Made by a program: the position numbers and the translations under genes. A stretch of 64,000 nt of DNA from Aristolochia californica (lineage: Eukaryota; Streptophyta; Magnoliopsida; Piperales; Aristolochiaceae): contig JARWKL010000016.1 of assembly GCA_029961685.1 (NCBI GenBank), positions 7,580,358-7,644,357 on the forward strand, in the 5' to 3' direction. Position 1 is the stretch's first letter. Every line of letters starts with the position of its first letter. Under the pieces are notes generated by a model. The model was not told the DNA's origin. It worked only from the letters and a program-made list of their open reading frames with translations, and did no database searches. Shown here one piece after another: positions 1-13,100 of the stretch.

Positions 1-27
1 TGTAACTAATCCCAACATGCTTTAAAT
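1..27 (+). repeat. Partial monomer at left window edge
   Basis: This is the last 27 bases of a monomer, beginning TGTAACTAATCCCAACATGC, immediately before the first complete unit. The array therefore continues leftward beyond the window. Confidence 0.95.
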
Positions 28-2331
28 GTGGTGGATATGCATGCCACAAACATGTTGAGGATGCAAGTGGACCTATTGATCCAAAAATTTCAAGGAGTGG
101 AAAAAGTCAAATTCTCAAGTGGTTGGATATTTACAAGAGCCAAACAACCCACTTTTTGCCTATCCTTAAATATCATAGATACTTTTTAGAACTATCTCTC
201 TCAGCATTTGTGCATTTCCATCTTGGATGCTCAAATTTGTTTTTAGATCCAAACTTGAGTTTTCACTCTCCCATTTTTTCTCGTAAACAAAAAAGATATT
301 AAGGCATAACAAAATGAATATTTTAGAGTTCACGTATGCAAAAAAAAATTTAAAAATTATTTCACGCACTAAAAATAAACTCCAGGGTTTTGTTATCCAT
401 GTTTGTGAAATTCCACTAGTACAACCCCTACTAATTAGCTTGGTGGAATTTTAAAGGAAAGGGACTTGTAACTGATCCTAACATGCTTTCAATGTGGTGG
501 ATATGCATGCTAGAAACATGTTGAGGATGCAAGTGGACTTAATGATCCAAAAATTTCAAGGAGTGGGAAAAATCAAATTCTGTAGAGGATGGATATTTAC
601 CAGAGCCAAACAACCCACTTTTTGCCTATCCTTAAAAATCACAGATACTTTTTTGAACTATCTCTCTCAGCATTTGTGCATTTCCGTCTTGGATGCTCAA
701 ATTTGTTTTCAGATCCAAACTTGAGTTTTCACTCTCCCATTTTTTCTCGTAACCAAAAAAGATATTAAGGCATAACAAAATGAAAATTTAAGAGTTCATG
801 TATGCAATAAAAATTTGGAAAATTATTTCACGCACTAAAAATGAACTTCAAGGTTTTGTTATCCATGTTTGGATAATAAGCTTGTTGGAATTTTATAGGA
901 AAAGGGACTTGCCACTCATCCTAACATGCTTTAAATGTGGTGGATATGCATGCCAGAAACAAGTTGAGGATGCAAGTGGACCTAATGATCCAAAAATTTC
1001 AAGCAGTGGAAAAAATCAAATTCTCAAGTGGTTGGATATTTACTAGAGCCAAACAACTCACTTTTGGCCTATCCTTAAAAATTACAGATACTATTTGGAA
1101 AAATCTCTCTCAGCATTTGTGCATTTCCATCTTGGATGGTCAAATTTGTTTTCAGATCCAAACTTGACTTTTCTCTCTCCCATTTTTTCGTGTAAACAAA
1201 AAAGATATTAAGGCATAACAAAATGAAAATTTTAGAGTTCATGTATGCAATAAAAAATTGGAAAATTATTTCACACACTAAAAATGAACTCCAAGGTTTT
1301 GTTATCCATGTTTGGGAAATTCCACTAGTACAACCCCTAATAGATAGCTTGATGGATTTTTATACGTAAGGGATTTGTAACTGATCCTAACATGCTTTAA
1401 ATGTGGTGGATATGCATGCCAGAAACATGTTGAGGATGCAAGTGGACTTAATGATCCAAAAATTTCAAGTAGTGGAAAAAATCAAATTCTCAAGTGGTTG
1501 GATATTTACCAGAGCCAAACAACCCACTTTTCGCCTATCCTTAAAAATCACAGATACTTTTTGGAAATATCTCTCTCAGCATTTGTGCATTTCCATCTTG
1601 GATGCTCAAATTTGGTTTGAGATCCAAACTTGATTTTTCAATCTTCCATTTTTTCTCGTAAACAAAAAAGATATTAAGTCATAACAAAATGAAAATTTAA
1701 GAGTTCATGTCTGCAAAAAAAAATTTGAAAATTATTTCACACACTAAAAATGAACTCCATGGTTTTGTTATCCATGTTTGGGAAATTCCACTAGTACAAC
1801 CCCTAATAATAAGCTTGGTGGAATTTTATAGGAAAGGGACTTGTAACTGATCCTAACGGTCTTTAAATGTGGTGGATATGCATACCAGAAACATGTTGAG
1901 GATGCAAGTGGACCTAATCATCCGAAAATTTCAAAGAGTGGAAAAAAAAATTCTCAAGTGGTTGGATATTTACTAGAGCCAAACAACTCACTTTTTGCCT
2001 ATCCTAAAAAAACACAGATGCTTTTTGGAACTATCTCTCTCAGCATTTGTACATTTCCATCTTGGATGTTCAATTTTGTTTTCAGATCCGAACACTAGTT
2101 TTCACACTCCCATTTTTTCTCGTAAACAAAAAAGATATTAAGGTATAACAAAATGAAAATTTTAGAGTTCATGTATGGAAAAAAAATATAAAAATTATTT
2201 AATGCACTAAAAATGAACTCCAAGGTTTTGTTATCAATGTTTGGGAAATTCCACGAGTACAACCCCTAATAATAAGCATGGTGGAATTTTATAGGAAAGG
2301 GACTTGTAACTGATCCTAATATGCTTTAAAT
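28..2331 (+). repeat. Five-monomer higher-order repeat, copy 1 (2304 bp)
   Basis: Monomers 28, 494, 937, 1403 and 1869. The C-type unit at 494 and the D-type unit at 937 match those at 2798 and 3240 at constant offsets of 2304 and 2303 bp. The unit includes one 24-bp-deletion monomer (494-936). The first monomer is B-like only in its 3' half. Confidence 0.75.
494..936 (+). repeat. Short-class monomer (24-bp deletion), domain I haplotype; example
   Basis: TTATCCATGTTTGG joins ATAATAAGCTTGTTGG directly at 872/873, removing 24 bp that include the CACTAGTAC segment. Domain I short-class monomers start at 494, 2798, 3706, 15704, 18944, 23560, 26335, 27711, 30011 and 32279. All have the T in CTTGTTGG (the 2798 unit reads GATTGTTAG). 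Their lengths are 440-443 bp. Confidence 0.92.
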
Positions 2332-4146
2332 GTGGTGGATATGCGTGCCAGAAACATGTTGGGGATGCAAGTGGACCTAATGATCCAAAAATTTCAAGGA
2401 GCGGAAAAAATCAAATTCTCAAGTTGTTGGATATTTACCAGAGCCAAACAACCCAGTTTTTGCCTATCCATAAAAATCGCAGATAATTTTGGGAACTATC
2501 TCTCTCAGCATTTGTGCATTACCATCTAGGATGCTCAAATTTGTTTTCAGATCCAAACTTGAGTTTTCACTCTCCCATTTTTTCTCGTAAACAAAAAAAA
2601 TATAAAGGTATAACAAAATGAATATTTTAGAGTTCACGTATGCAAAAAAAAATTTAAAAATTATTTCACGCACTAAAAATGAACTCCAGGGTTTTGTTAT
2701 ACATGTTTTGGAAATTCCACTAGTACAACCCCCAATAATTAGGTTGGGGGAATTTTAAAGGAAAGGAACTTGTAACTGATCCTAACATGCTTTCAATGTG
2801 GTGGATATGCATGCTAGAAACATGTTGAGGATGCAAGTTGACTTAATGATCCAAAAATTTCAAGGAGTGGAAAAAATCAAATTCTCAAGAGGGTGGATAT
2901 ATACCAGAGCCAAACAACCCTCTTTTTGCCTATCCTTAAAAATCACAGGTACTTTTTTGAACTATATCTCTCAGCATTTGTGCATTTCCATCTTGGATGC
3001 TCAAATTTGTTTTCAGATCCAAACTTGAGTTTTCACTCTCCCATTTTTTCTCGTAACCAAAAAAGATATAAAGGCATAACAAAATGAAAATTTTAGAGTT
3101 CATGTATGCAAAAAAAATTTTGAAAATTATTTCATGCACTAAAAATGAACTCCAAGGTTTTGTTATCCATGTTTGGATAATAAGATTGTTAGAATTTTGT
3201 AGGAAAGGGACTTGTAACTGATCCTAACATGCTTTAAATGTGGTGGATATGCATGCCAGAAACAAGTTGAGGATGCAAGTGGACCTAACGATCCAAAATT
3301 TTCAAGGAGTGGAAAAAATAAAATTCTCAAGTGGTTGGATATTTACTAGAGCCAAACAACCCACTTTTTGCCTATCCTTAAAAATCACAGATACTATTTG
3401 GAACTATCTCTGTCAGATTTTGTGCATTTCCATCTTGGATGCTCAAATTTGGTTTCAAATCCAAACTTGATTTTTCACTCTCCCATTCTTTCTCGTAAAC
3501 AAAAAAGATAGTAAGGCATAACAAAATGAAAATTTTAGAGTTCATGTATGTAAAAAAAAATTTGAAAATTATTTCACGCTCTAAAAATGAACTCCAAGGT
3601 TTCGTTATCCATGTTTGAGAAATTCAACTAGTACAAACCCTAATAATAAGCTTGGTGGAATTGTATAGGAAAGGGACTTGTAACTGATCCTATTATGCTT
3701 TAAATGTGGTGGATATGCATGCCAGAAACATGTTGAGGATGCAAGTGGACCTAATGACCCAAAAATTTCTAGGAGTGGAAAAAATCAAATTCTCAAGTGG
3801 TTGCATATTTACTAGAGCCAAACAACCCAATTTTTGGTTATCCTTAAAAATCACAGATACTTTCTGGAACTATCTCTCTATGCATTTGTGCATTTCCATC
3901 TTGGATGCTCCAATTTGTTTTCAGATCCAAACTTGAGTTTTCACTCTCCCATCTTCTCTCGTAATCAAAAAAGATATTAAGGCATAACAAAATGAAAATT
4001 TTAGAGTTCATGTATGCAAAACAAATTTGAAAATTATTTCACGCACTAAAAATGAACTCCAAGGTTTTGTTATCCATGTTTGGATAATAAGCTTGTTGGA
4101 ATTTTATAGGAAAGGGACTTGTAACTGATCCTAACATGCTTTAAAT
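2332..4146 (+). repeat. Five-monomer higher-order repeat, partial copy 2
   Basis: Monomers B (2332), C (2798), D (3240) and the unit at 3706 continue the order of copy 1. Diagnostic strings GCATGCTAGAAAC and AACAAGTTGAGG recur in the expected units. The fourth unit differs more from its counterpart at 1403 (it carries TTTCTAGG and the 24-bp deletion) and resembles 5080 and 16613 instead. Copy 2 therefore breaks up here, and the next unit (4147) is another D-type monomer. Confidence 0.7.
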
Positions 4147-6476
4147 GTGGTGGATATGCATGCCAGAAACAAGTTGAGGATGCAAGTGGACCTATTGATC
4201 CAAAAATTTCAAGGAGTGGAAAAAATAAAATTCTCTAGTGGTTGGATATTTACTAGAGCCAAACAACCCACTTTTTGCCTATCCTTAAAAATCACAGATA
4301 CTATTTGGAACTATCTCTCTCAGCATTTGTGTATTTCCATCTTGGATGCTCAAATTTGTTTTCAGATCTAAACTTGAGTTTTCACTCTCCCATTTTTTCT
4401 TGTAAACAAAAAAGATATTAAGGCATAACAAAATGAAAATTTTAGAGTTCATGTATGCAAAAAAAAAAATTGAAAGTTATTTCTCGCACTAAAAATGAAC
4501 TCCAAGGTTTTGTTATCCATGTTTATGAAATTCCACTTGTACAACCCCTAATAATAAGCTTGGTGGAATTTTATAGGAAAGGGACTTGTAACTGATCCTA
4601 ACATGCTTTAAATGTGGTGGATGTGCATGCCAGAAACATGTTGAGGATGCAAGTGGACCTAATGATCCAAAAATTTCAAGGAGTGGAAAAAATCAAATTC
4701 TCAAGTGGTTGGATATTTACCTGAGCCAAACAACCCACTTTTTGCCTATCCTTAAAAATCACAGATACTTTTTGGAATTGTCTCTCTCAGCATTTGTGCA
4801 TTTCCATCTTGGATGCTCAAATTAGGTTTAAGATGCAAGCTTGATTTTTCACTCTCCCATTTTTTCTCGTAAACAAAAAAGATATTAAGGCATAACAAAA
4901 TGAAAATATTTGAGTTCATGTATGCAAAAAAAAAATTGAAAATTATTTCACGCACTAAAAATGAACTCCAAGGTTTTGTTACCCATGTTTGGGAAATTCC
5001 ACTAGTACAACCCCTAATAATAAGCTTGGTGGTATTTTATAGGAAAGGGACTTGTAACTGATCCTAACATGCTTTAAATGTGGTGGATATGCATGCCAGA
5101 AACATGTTGAGGATTCAAGTGGACGTAATGATCCAAAAATTTCTAGGAGTGGAAAAAATCAAATTCTCAAGTGGTTGGATATTTACTAGAGCCAAACAAC
5201 CCACTTTTTGCTTAACCTCAAAAATCACAGATACTTTATGGAACTATCTCTCTAAGCATTTGTGCATTTCCATCTTGGATGCTCCAATTTGTTTTCAGAT
5301 CCAAACTTGAGTTTTCACTCTCCCATTTTTTCTCGTAAAAAAAAAGATATTAAGGCATAACAAACAGAAAATTTAAGAGTTCACGTGTACAAAAAAAAGT
5401 TTGAGAATTATTTTACACACTAAAAATGAACTCCAAGGTATTCTTATTCATGTTTTGGAGATTCCACCAGTACAACCCTCAACAATAAGCTTGTTGGAAT
5501 TTTATAGGAAAGGGACATGTCACTGATCCTAACATGCTTTAAATGTGGTGGAAATGCATGCCAGAAACAAGTTGAGGATGCAAGTGGACCTAATGATCCA
5601 AAAATTTCAAAGGAGTAGAAAAAATAAAATTCTCAAGTGGTTGGATATTTACTAGAGCCAAACAACCCAATTTTTTCCTATCCTTAAAAATCACAGATAC
5701 TATTTGGAACTATCTCTCTCAGCATTTGTGCATTTCCATCTTGGATGCTCTAATTTGTTTTCAGATCCAAACTTGAGTTTTCACTCTCCCATTTCTTCTT
5801 GTAAACAAAAAAGATATTAAGGCATAACAAAATGAAAATTTTAGAGTTGATGTATGCAAAAAAAATTTGAAAATTATTTCACGCACTAAAAATGAACTCC
5901 AAGGATTTGTTATCCATGTTTGGGAAATTCCACTAGTACAACCCCTAATAATAAGCTTGGTGGAATTTCATGGGAAAGGGACTTGGAACTGATGCTAACA
6001 TGCTTTAAATGTGGTGGATATGCATGCCAGAAAGATGTTGAGGATGCAAGTGCACCTAATGATCCAAAAATTTCATGGAGAGGAAAAAATCAAATTCTCA
6101 AGTGGTTGGATATTTACTAGAGTCAAACAACCCATATTTTTCCTATCCTTAAAAATCAAAGATACTTTTTGGAACAATCTCTCTCAGCATTTGTGCATTT
6201 CCATCTTGGATGCTCAAATTTGTTTTCAGATCCAAACTTGAGTTTTCACTCTCCCATTTTTCTCGTAAACAAAAAAGATATTAAGGAATAACAAAATGAA
6301 AATTTTTGAGTTCATGTATGCAAAAAAAAAAATTAAAAATTATTTCACGCACTAAAAATGAACTCCAATGTTTTGTTATCCATGTTTAGGAAATTCGACT
6401 AGTACAACCCCTAATAATAAGTTTGGAGGAATTTTATAGGAAAAGGACTTGTAATTGATGCTAACATGCTTTAAAT

Positions 6477-6870
6477 GTGGTGGATATGCAAGCACGAAAC
6501 GTGTTGAGGATGCAAGTGGACCTAATGATTTAAAATTTTCAAGGAGTGGAAAAAATTAAATTCTCAAGTGGTTGGATATTTACTAGAGCCAAACAACCCA
6601 TTTTTTGCCTCTCCTTAAAAATCATAGATACTTATTGGAACTATCTTTCTCAGCATTTGTGCATTTCCATCTTGGCTACTTCAATTTGTCATCAGATCCA
6701 AACTTGAGTTTTCCCTCTCCCATTTTTTCTCGTAAACAAAAAAAAATATTAACGCATAACAAAATGAAAGTTTTAGAGTTCATGAAATTGCACTACTACA
6801 ACCCCTAATAATAAGCTTGGTGAAATTTTATAGGAAAGGGACTTGTAACTGATCCTAACATGCTTTAAAT
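6477..6870 (+). repeat. Truncated monomer (394 bp, 72-bp loss)
   Basis: GAGTTCATG near 6784 joins AAATTGCACTACTAC directly. The A-tract block, the CGCACTAAAAATG segment and TTATCCATG are missing. It belongs to subtype R, whose other members at 10584 and 18012 are full length, so the loss is private to this copy. Confidence 0.88.
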
Positions 6871-8729
6871 ATGGTGGATTTGCATGCAAAAAACATGTTG
6901 AGGATGCAAGTGGACCTAATGATCCAGAAATACCAAGGAGTGGAAAAATTCAAATTCTCAACTGGTAGGATATTTACCAGAGCAAAACAACCCACTTTTT
7001 GCCTATCCTTAAAAATCACTGATACTTTTTGGAACTATCTCTCTCATAATTTTTGCATTTCATTCTTGGATGCTCAAATTTGTTTTCAGATTGAAACTTG
7101 AGTTTTCACTCTCCCATTTTTTCTCGTAAACAAAAAAGATATTAAGGCATAACAAAATAAAAATTTTAGAGTTCATGTATGCAAAAAAAAATTTGAAAAT
7201 TATTTCATGCACTAAAAATGAACTCCAAGGTTTTGTTATCCATGTTTGGGAGATTCCACTAGTACAACCCCTAATAATAAGCTTGGTGGAATTTTATAGG
7301 AAACGGACTTGTAACTGATCCTAACATGCTTTAAATGTCGTGGATATGCATGCTAGAAACATGTAGAGGATGCAAGTGGACCTATGATCCAAAAATATCA
7401 AGGAGTGGAAAAAATCAAATTCTCAACTGGTTGGATATTTACCATAGCCAAACAACCCACTTTTTGCCTATCCCTAAAAATCACAGATACTTTTTGGAAC
7501 TATCTCTCTCAGCATTTGTGCATTTCCATCTTGGCTGCATCAATTTTTTTTCAGATCGAAACTTGAGCTTTCACTCCCCCATTTTTTCTCGTAAACAAAA
7601 ACGATATTAAGGCATAATAAAATGAAAATTTTAGAGTTCATGTATGCAAAAAAAAATTTGAAAATTATTTCACACACTAAAAATGAACTCCAAGATTTTG
7701 TTATCCATGTTTGGGAAATTCCACTAGTACAACCCCTAATAATAAGCTTGGTGGAATTTCTTGGGAAAGGGACTTGGAACTGATCCCAACATGCTTTAAA
7801 TGTGGTGGATATGCATGCAAGAAAGATGTTGAGGATGCAAGTGCACCTAATGATCCAAAAATTTCATGGAGAGGAAAAAATCAAATTCTCAAGTGGTTGG
7901 ATATTTACCAGAGTCAAACAACCCACATTTTTCCTATCCTTTAAAATTATAGATACTTTTTGGAACTATGTCTCTCAGCATTTGTGCATTTCCATCTTGG
8001 ATACTCAAATTTGTTTTCAGATCCAAACTTGAGTTTTCACTCTCCCATTTTTTCTTGTAAACAAAAAAGATATTAAGGCATAACAAAATGATAATTTTAG
8101 AGTTCATGTATGCAAAAAAAATTTGAAAATTATTTCACGCACTAAAAATGAACTCCAAGGTTTTGTTATCCAAGTTTGGGAAATTCCACTAGTACAATCC
8201 CTAATAATAAGCTTCGTGGAATTTTATAGGAAAGGGACTTGTAAGTGATCCTAACAAGCTTTAAATGTGGTGGATATGTAGGCCAGAAACATTTTGAGGA
8301 AGCAAGTGGACCTTATGATCCAAAAATTTCAGGGAGTGGAAAAAATCAAATTCTCAAGTGGTTGGACAATTACCAGAGCCAACAACCCTCTTTTTGCCTA
8401 TCGTTAAAAATCACAGATACTTTTTGGAACTATCTCTCTCAGCATTTGTGCATTTCCATCTTAGATGCTCAAATTTGTTTTCATAACCGAACTTGAGTTT
8501 TCACTCTACCATTTTTTCTCGTAAAAAAAAAGATATTAAGGCATAACAAAATGAAAATTTTGGAGTTCATGTATGCAAAAAAAAATTTGAAAATTATTTC
8601 ACGCACTAAAAATGGACTCCAAGGTTTTGTGATCCATGTTTGGGAATTCCACTAGTACAACCCCTAATAATAAGCTTGGTGGAATTTTATAGCAAATGGA
8701 CTTGTAACTGATCCTAACATGCTTTAAAT

Positions 8730-10116
8730 GTGGTGGATGCCAGATACATGTTGAGGATGCAAGTGGACCTAATGATCCAAAAATTTCAAATAGTGGAAAA
8801 AAAAAATTCTCAGGTGATCGGATATTTACTAGAGCCAAACAACCCACTTTTTGCCTATCCTAAAAAATAACAGATGCTTTTCGGAACTATCTCACTCAGC
8901 ATTTGTGCATTTCCATCTTGTATGCTCAAATTTGTTTTCAGATCCAAACACAAGTTTTCACACTCCCATTTTGTCTCGTAAACAAAAAAGATATTAAGGT
9001 ATAACAAAATGAAAATTTTAGAGTTCATATATTGAAAAAAAATATGAAAACTATTTCACGCACTAAAAATGAACTCCAAGGTTTTGTGATCCATGTTTGG
9101 GAAATTCCACGAGTACAACCCCTAATAATAAGCATAGTGGAATTTCATAGGAAAGGGACTTGTAACTGATCCTAACATGCTTTAAATGTGGTGGGTATGC
9201 GAGCCAGAAACATGTTGAGGATGCAAGTGGACCTAATGATCCAAAATTTTCGAGTGGAAAAAATCTTATTCTCAAGTGGTTGGATATTTACCAGAGCCAA
9301 ACAACCCACTTTTTGCCTATCCGAAAAAATCACAGATACTTTTTGGAACTATCTGTCTCAGCATTTGTGCATTACCATCTAGGATGCTCAAATTTGTTTT
9401 CAGATCCAAACTTGAGTTTTCACTCTCCCATTTTTTCTCGTAAACAAAAAAGATATTCAGGCATAACAAAATGAATATTTTAGAGTTCACGTATGCAAAA
9501 AAATAATTTCAAAATTATTTCACGCACTAAAAATGAACTCCAGGGTTTTTTTATCCATGTTTTGGAAATTCCACTAGTAGAACCCCTAATAATTAGCTTG
9601 GTGAAATTTTAAAGGAAATGGACATGTAACTGATCCTAACATGCTTTCAATGTGGTGGATATGCATGCCAGAAACAAGTTCAGGATGCAAGTGGACCTAA
9701 TGATCCAAAAATTTCAAAGAGTGAAAAAAATAAAATTCTCAAGTGGTTGGATATTTACTAGAGCCAAACAATCCAATTTTTGCCTATCCTTAAAAATCAC
9801 AGATACTATTTTAAACTATCTCTCTCAGCATGTGTGCATTTCCATCTTGGATGCTCAAATTTGTTTTCAGATCCAAACTTGAGTTTTCACTCTCCCATTT
9901 TTTCTTGTAAACAAAAAAGATATTAAGGCATAACAAAATGAAAATTTTAGAGTTCATGTATGCAAAACAAATTTGAAAATTATTTCACGCACTAAAAATG
10001 AACTCCAAGGTTTTGTTATCCATGTTTGGGAAATTCTACTAGTACAACCCCTAATAATAAGCTTGGTGGAATTTTATAGGAAAGGGACTTCTAACTGATC
10101 CTAACATGCTTTAATT
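8730..10116 (+). repeat. A-B-D module with the C monomer missing
   Basis: The A-type unit (8730; AAACACAAGTTTTCAC, ends AGCATAGTGG) and B-type unit (9188) are followed directly by a D-type unit at 9652 (AACAAGTTCAGG). The B unit still ends in ACATGCTTTCAATGTGG, the tail that normally precedes C. One monomer has been lost without disturbing the register. Confidence 0.65.
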
Positions 10117-13100
10117 GTGATGGATATGCATGCCATAAACATTTTGAGGATGCAAGTGGACCTAATGATCCAAAAATTTCAGGGAGTGGAAAAAATCAAA
10201 TTCTCAAGTGGTTGGATATTTACCAGAGCCAAACAACCCACTTTTTTGCCTATCCTTAAAAATCACAGATACTTTTTGGAACTATCTCTCTCAGCATTTG
10301 TACATTTCCATCTTGGATGCTCAAATTTGTTTTCGGATCCAAACTTGAGTTTTCACTCTCCCATTTTTTCTCATAAACAAAAAAGACATTAAGGAATAAC
10401 AAAATGAAAATTTTTGAGTTCATGTATGCAAAAAAACAATTGAAAATTATTTCACGCACTAAAAATGAACTCCAAGGTTTTGTTATTCATGTTTGGGAAA
10501 TTGGACTGGTACAACCCCTAATAATAAGCATGGAGGAATTTTATAGGAAAGGGACTTGTAACTGATGCTAACATGCTTTAAATGTGGTGGATTTGCAAGC
10601 CAGAAATGTGTTGAGGATTCAAGTGGACCTAATGATTTAAAAATTTCAAGGAGTGGAAAAAATCAAATTCTCAAGTGGTTGGATATTTACTAGAGCCAAA
10701 CAACCCAATTTTTGCCAATCCTTAAAAATCATAGATACTTATTGGAACTATCTTTCTCAGCATTTGTGCATTTCCATCTTGGCTGCTTCAATTTGGCTTG
10801 AGATCCAAACTTGAGTTTTTCCTCTCCCATTGTTTCTCGTAAACAAAAAAGATATTAAGGCATAACAAAATGAAAATTTTAGAGTTCATGAATGCAAAAA
10901 AAAATTTGAAAATTATTTCACGCACTGAAATTGAACTCCAAGGTTTTGTTATCCATGTTTGGGAGATTCCACTAGTACAAACCCTAATAATAAGCTTGGT
11001 GGAATTTTATAGGAAACGGACTTGTAACTGATCCTAACATGCTTTTAAATGTGGTGGATATGCATGCCAGAAACATGTAGAGGATGCAAGTGGACCTAAT
11101 GATCCAAAAATATCAAGGAGTGGAAAAAATAAAATTCTCAACTAGTTTGATATTTACCAGAGCCAAATAACCCACTTTTTGCCTATCCTTAAAAATCACA
11201 GATACCTTTTGGAACTATCTCTCTCAGTATTTGTGCATTTCCATCTTGGCTGCATCAATTTGTTTTCAGATCGAAACTTGAGCTTTCACTCTCCCATTTT
11301 TTCTCGTAAACAAAAACGATATAAGGCATAATAAAATGAAAATTTTAGAGTTCATGTATGCAAAAAAAAAATTTGAAAATTATTTCACACACTAAAAATG
11401 AACTCAAAGGTTTTGTTATCCATGTTTAGGAAATTCCACTAGTACAACCCCTAATAATAAGCTAAGTGGAATTTTATAGGAAAGGGACTTGTAACTGATC
11501 CTAACATGCTTTTAATGTGGTGGATATGCATGCCAGAAACTATTTGAGGATACAAGTTTACCTAATGATCCAAAAATATCAAGGAGTGGAAAAAATCAAA
11601 TTCTCAACTGGTTGGATATTTACTAGAGCCAAACAACCCACTTTTTGCCTATCCTTAAAAATCATAGATACTTTTTGGAACTATCTCTCTCAGCATTTGT
11701 GCATTTCTATCTTAGATGCACAAATTTGTTTTCGGATCCGAACTTGAGTTTTCACTCTCCCATTTTTTCTCGTAAACAAAAAAGATATTAAGGCATAACA
11801 AAATGAAAATTTTAGAGTTCATGTATGAAAAAAAAATTTTGAAACTTATTTGACGCACTAAAAATGAACTCCAAGGTTTTATTATCCATGCTTGGGAAAT
11901 TCCATAGGTATAACCCCTAATAATAAGCTTGGTGGAATTTTAAAGGAAAGGGACTTGTAACTGATCCTAACATGTTTTAAATGTGGTGGATATGCATGCC
12001 AGAAACATTTTTGGGATGCAAGTGGACCTAATGATCCAAAAATTTCAAGTAGTGGAAAAAATCAAATTCTCAAGTGGTTGGATATTTACCTGAGCCAAAC
12101 AACACATTTTTTGCTTATCCGTAAAAATCATAGATACTTTCTGGAACTATCTCTCTCAGCATTTGTGCATTTCCCTTGGATGCTCCAATTTGTTTTCAGA
12201 TCCGAACGTGAGTTTTCACTCTCCCATTTTTTCTCATAAACAAAAAAGATATTAAGGCATAACAAAATGAAAATTTAAGAGTTCATGTATGCAAAAAAAA
12301 AGTTTGAAAATTATTTCACGCACTAAAAATGACCTCCAAGGTTTTGTTATCCATGTTTGGGAAAATCCACAAGTACAACCCCTAATAAAAAGCTTGGTGA
12401 AATTTTATAGGAAAGGGACTTGTAACTGATCCCAACATGCTTTAAATGTGGTGGATATGCATGCCAGAAACATGTTGAGGATGCAAGTGGACCTAATGAT
12501 ACAAAAATATCAAGGAGTGGAAAAAATCAAATTCTCAAGTGGTTGGATATTTACCAGAGCAAAACAACCCACTTTTTCCCTGTCCTTAACAATCACAGAT
12601 ACTTTTTGGAACTATCTGTCTCAGCATTTGTGCATTGCCATCATGGATGCTCAAATTTGTTTTCAGATCTGAACTTGAGTTTTCACCCTCCCATTTTTTC
12701 TCGTGAACAAAAAAGATATTAACACATAACAAAATGAAAATTTTAGCGTTCATGTATGCAAAAAAAATTTTAAAATTATTTCACGCACTAAAAATGAATT
12801 CTAAGGTTTTGTTATCCATGTTTGGGAGATTCCACTAGTACAACCCCTAATAATAAACTTGGTGGAATTTTATAGGAAAGGGACATGTAACTGATCCTAA
12901 CATGCTATAAATGTGGTGGATATGCATGCCAGAAACATGTTGAGGATGCAAGTCGACCTAATGATCCAAAAATTTCTAGGAGTGGAAAAAATATAATTCT
13001 CATGTGGTTGGATATTTACTACAGCCAAACAACCCACTTTTGGCTTATCCTCAAAAATTACAGATACTTTATGGAACTATCTCTCTAAGCATTTGTGCAT

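Noticed and set aside
494..724. Recurrent forward open frame of about 76 codons, one per monomer, as a protein family
   Set aside because: It repeats with the satellite period and is broken by indels in many copies. Changes appear spread over all codon positions, with many amino-acid replacements. I see no recognisable domain, and a GTG start would be unusual in a eukaryote.
2464..2673. Reverse-strand frames of about 67 codons with a hydrophobic composition
   Set aside because: These are the complement of the same monomer block. The apparent hydrophobicity comes from AT-rich codons (Phe, Ile, Leu). They overlap the forward frame and are equally periodic.
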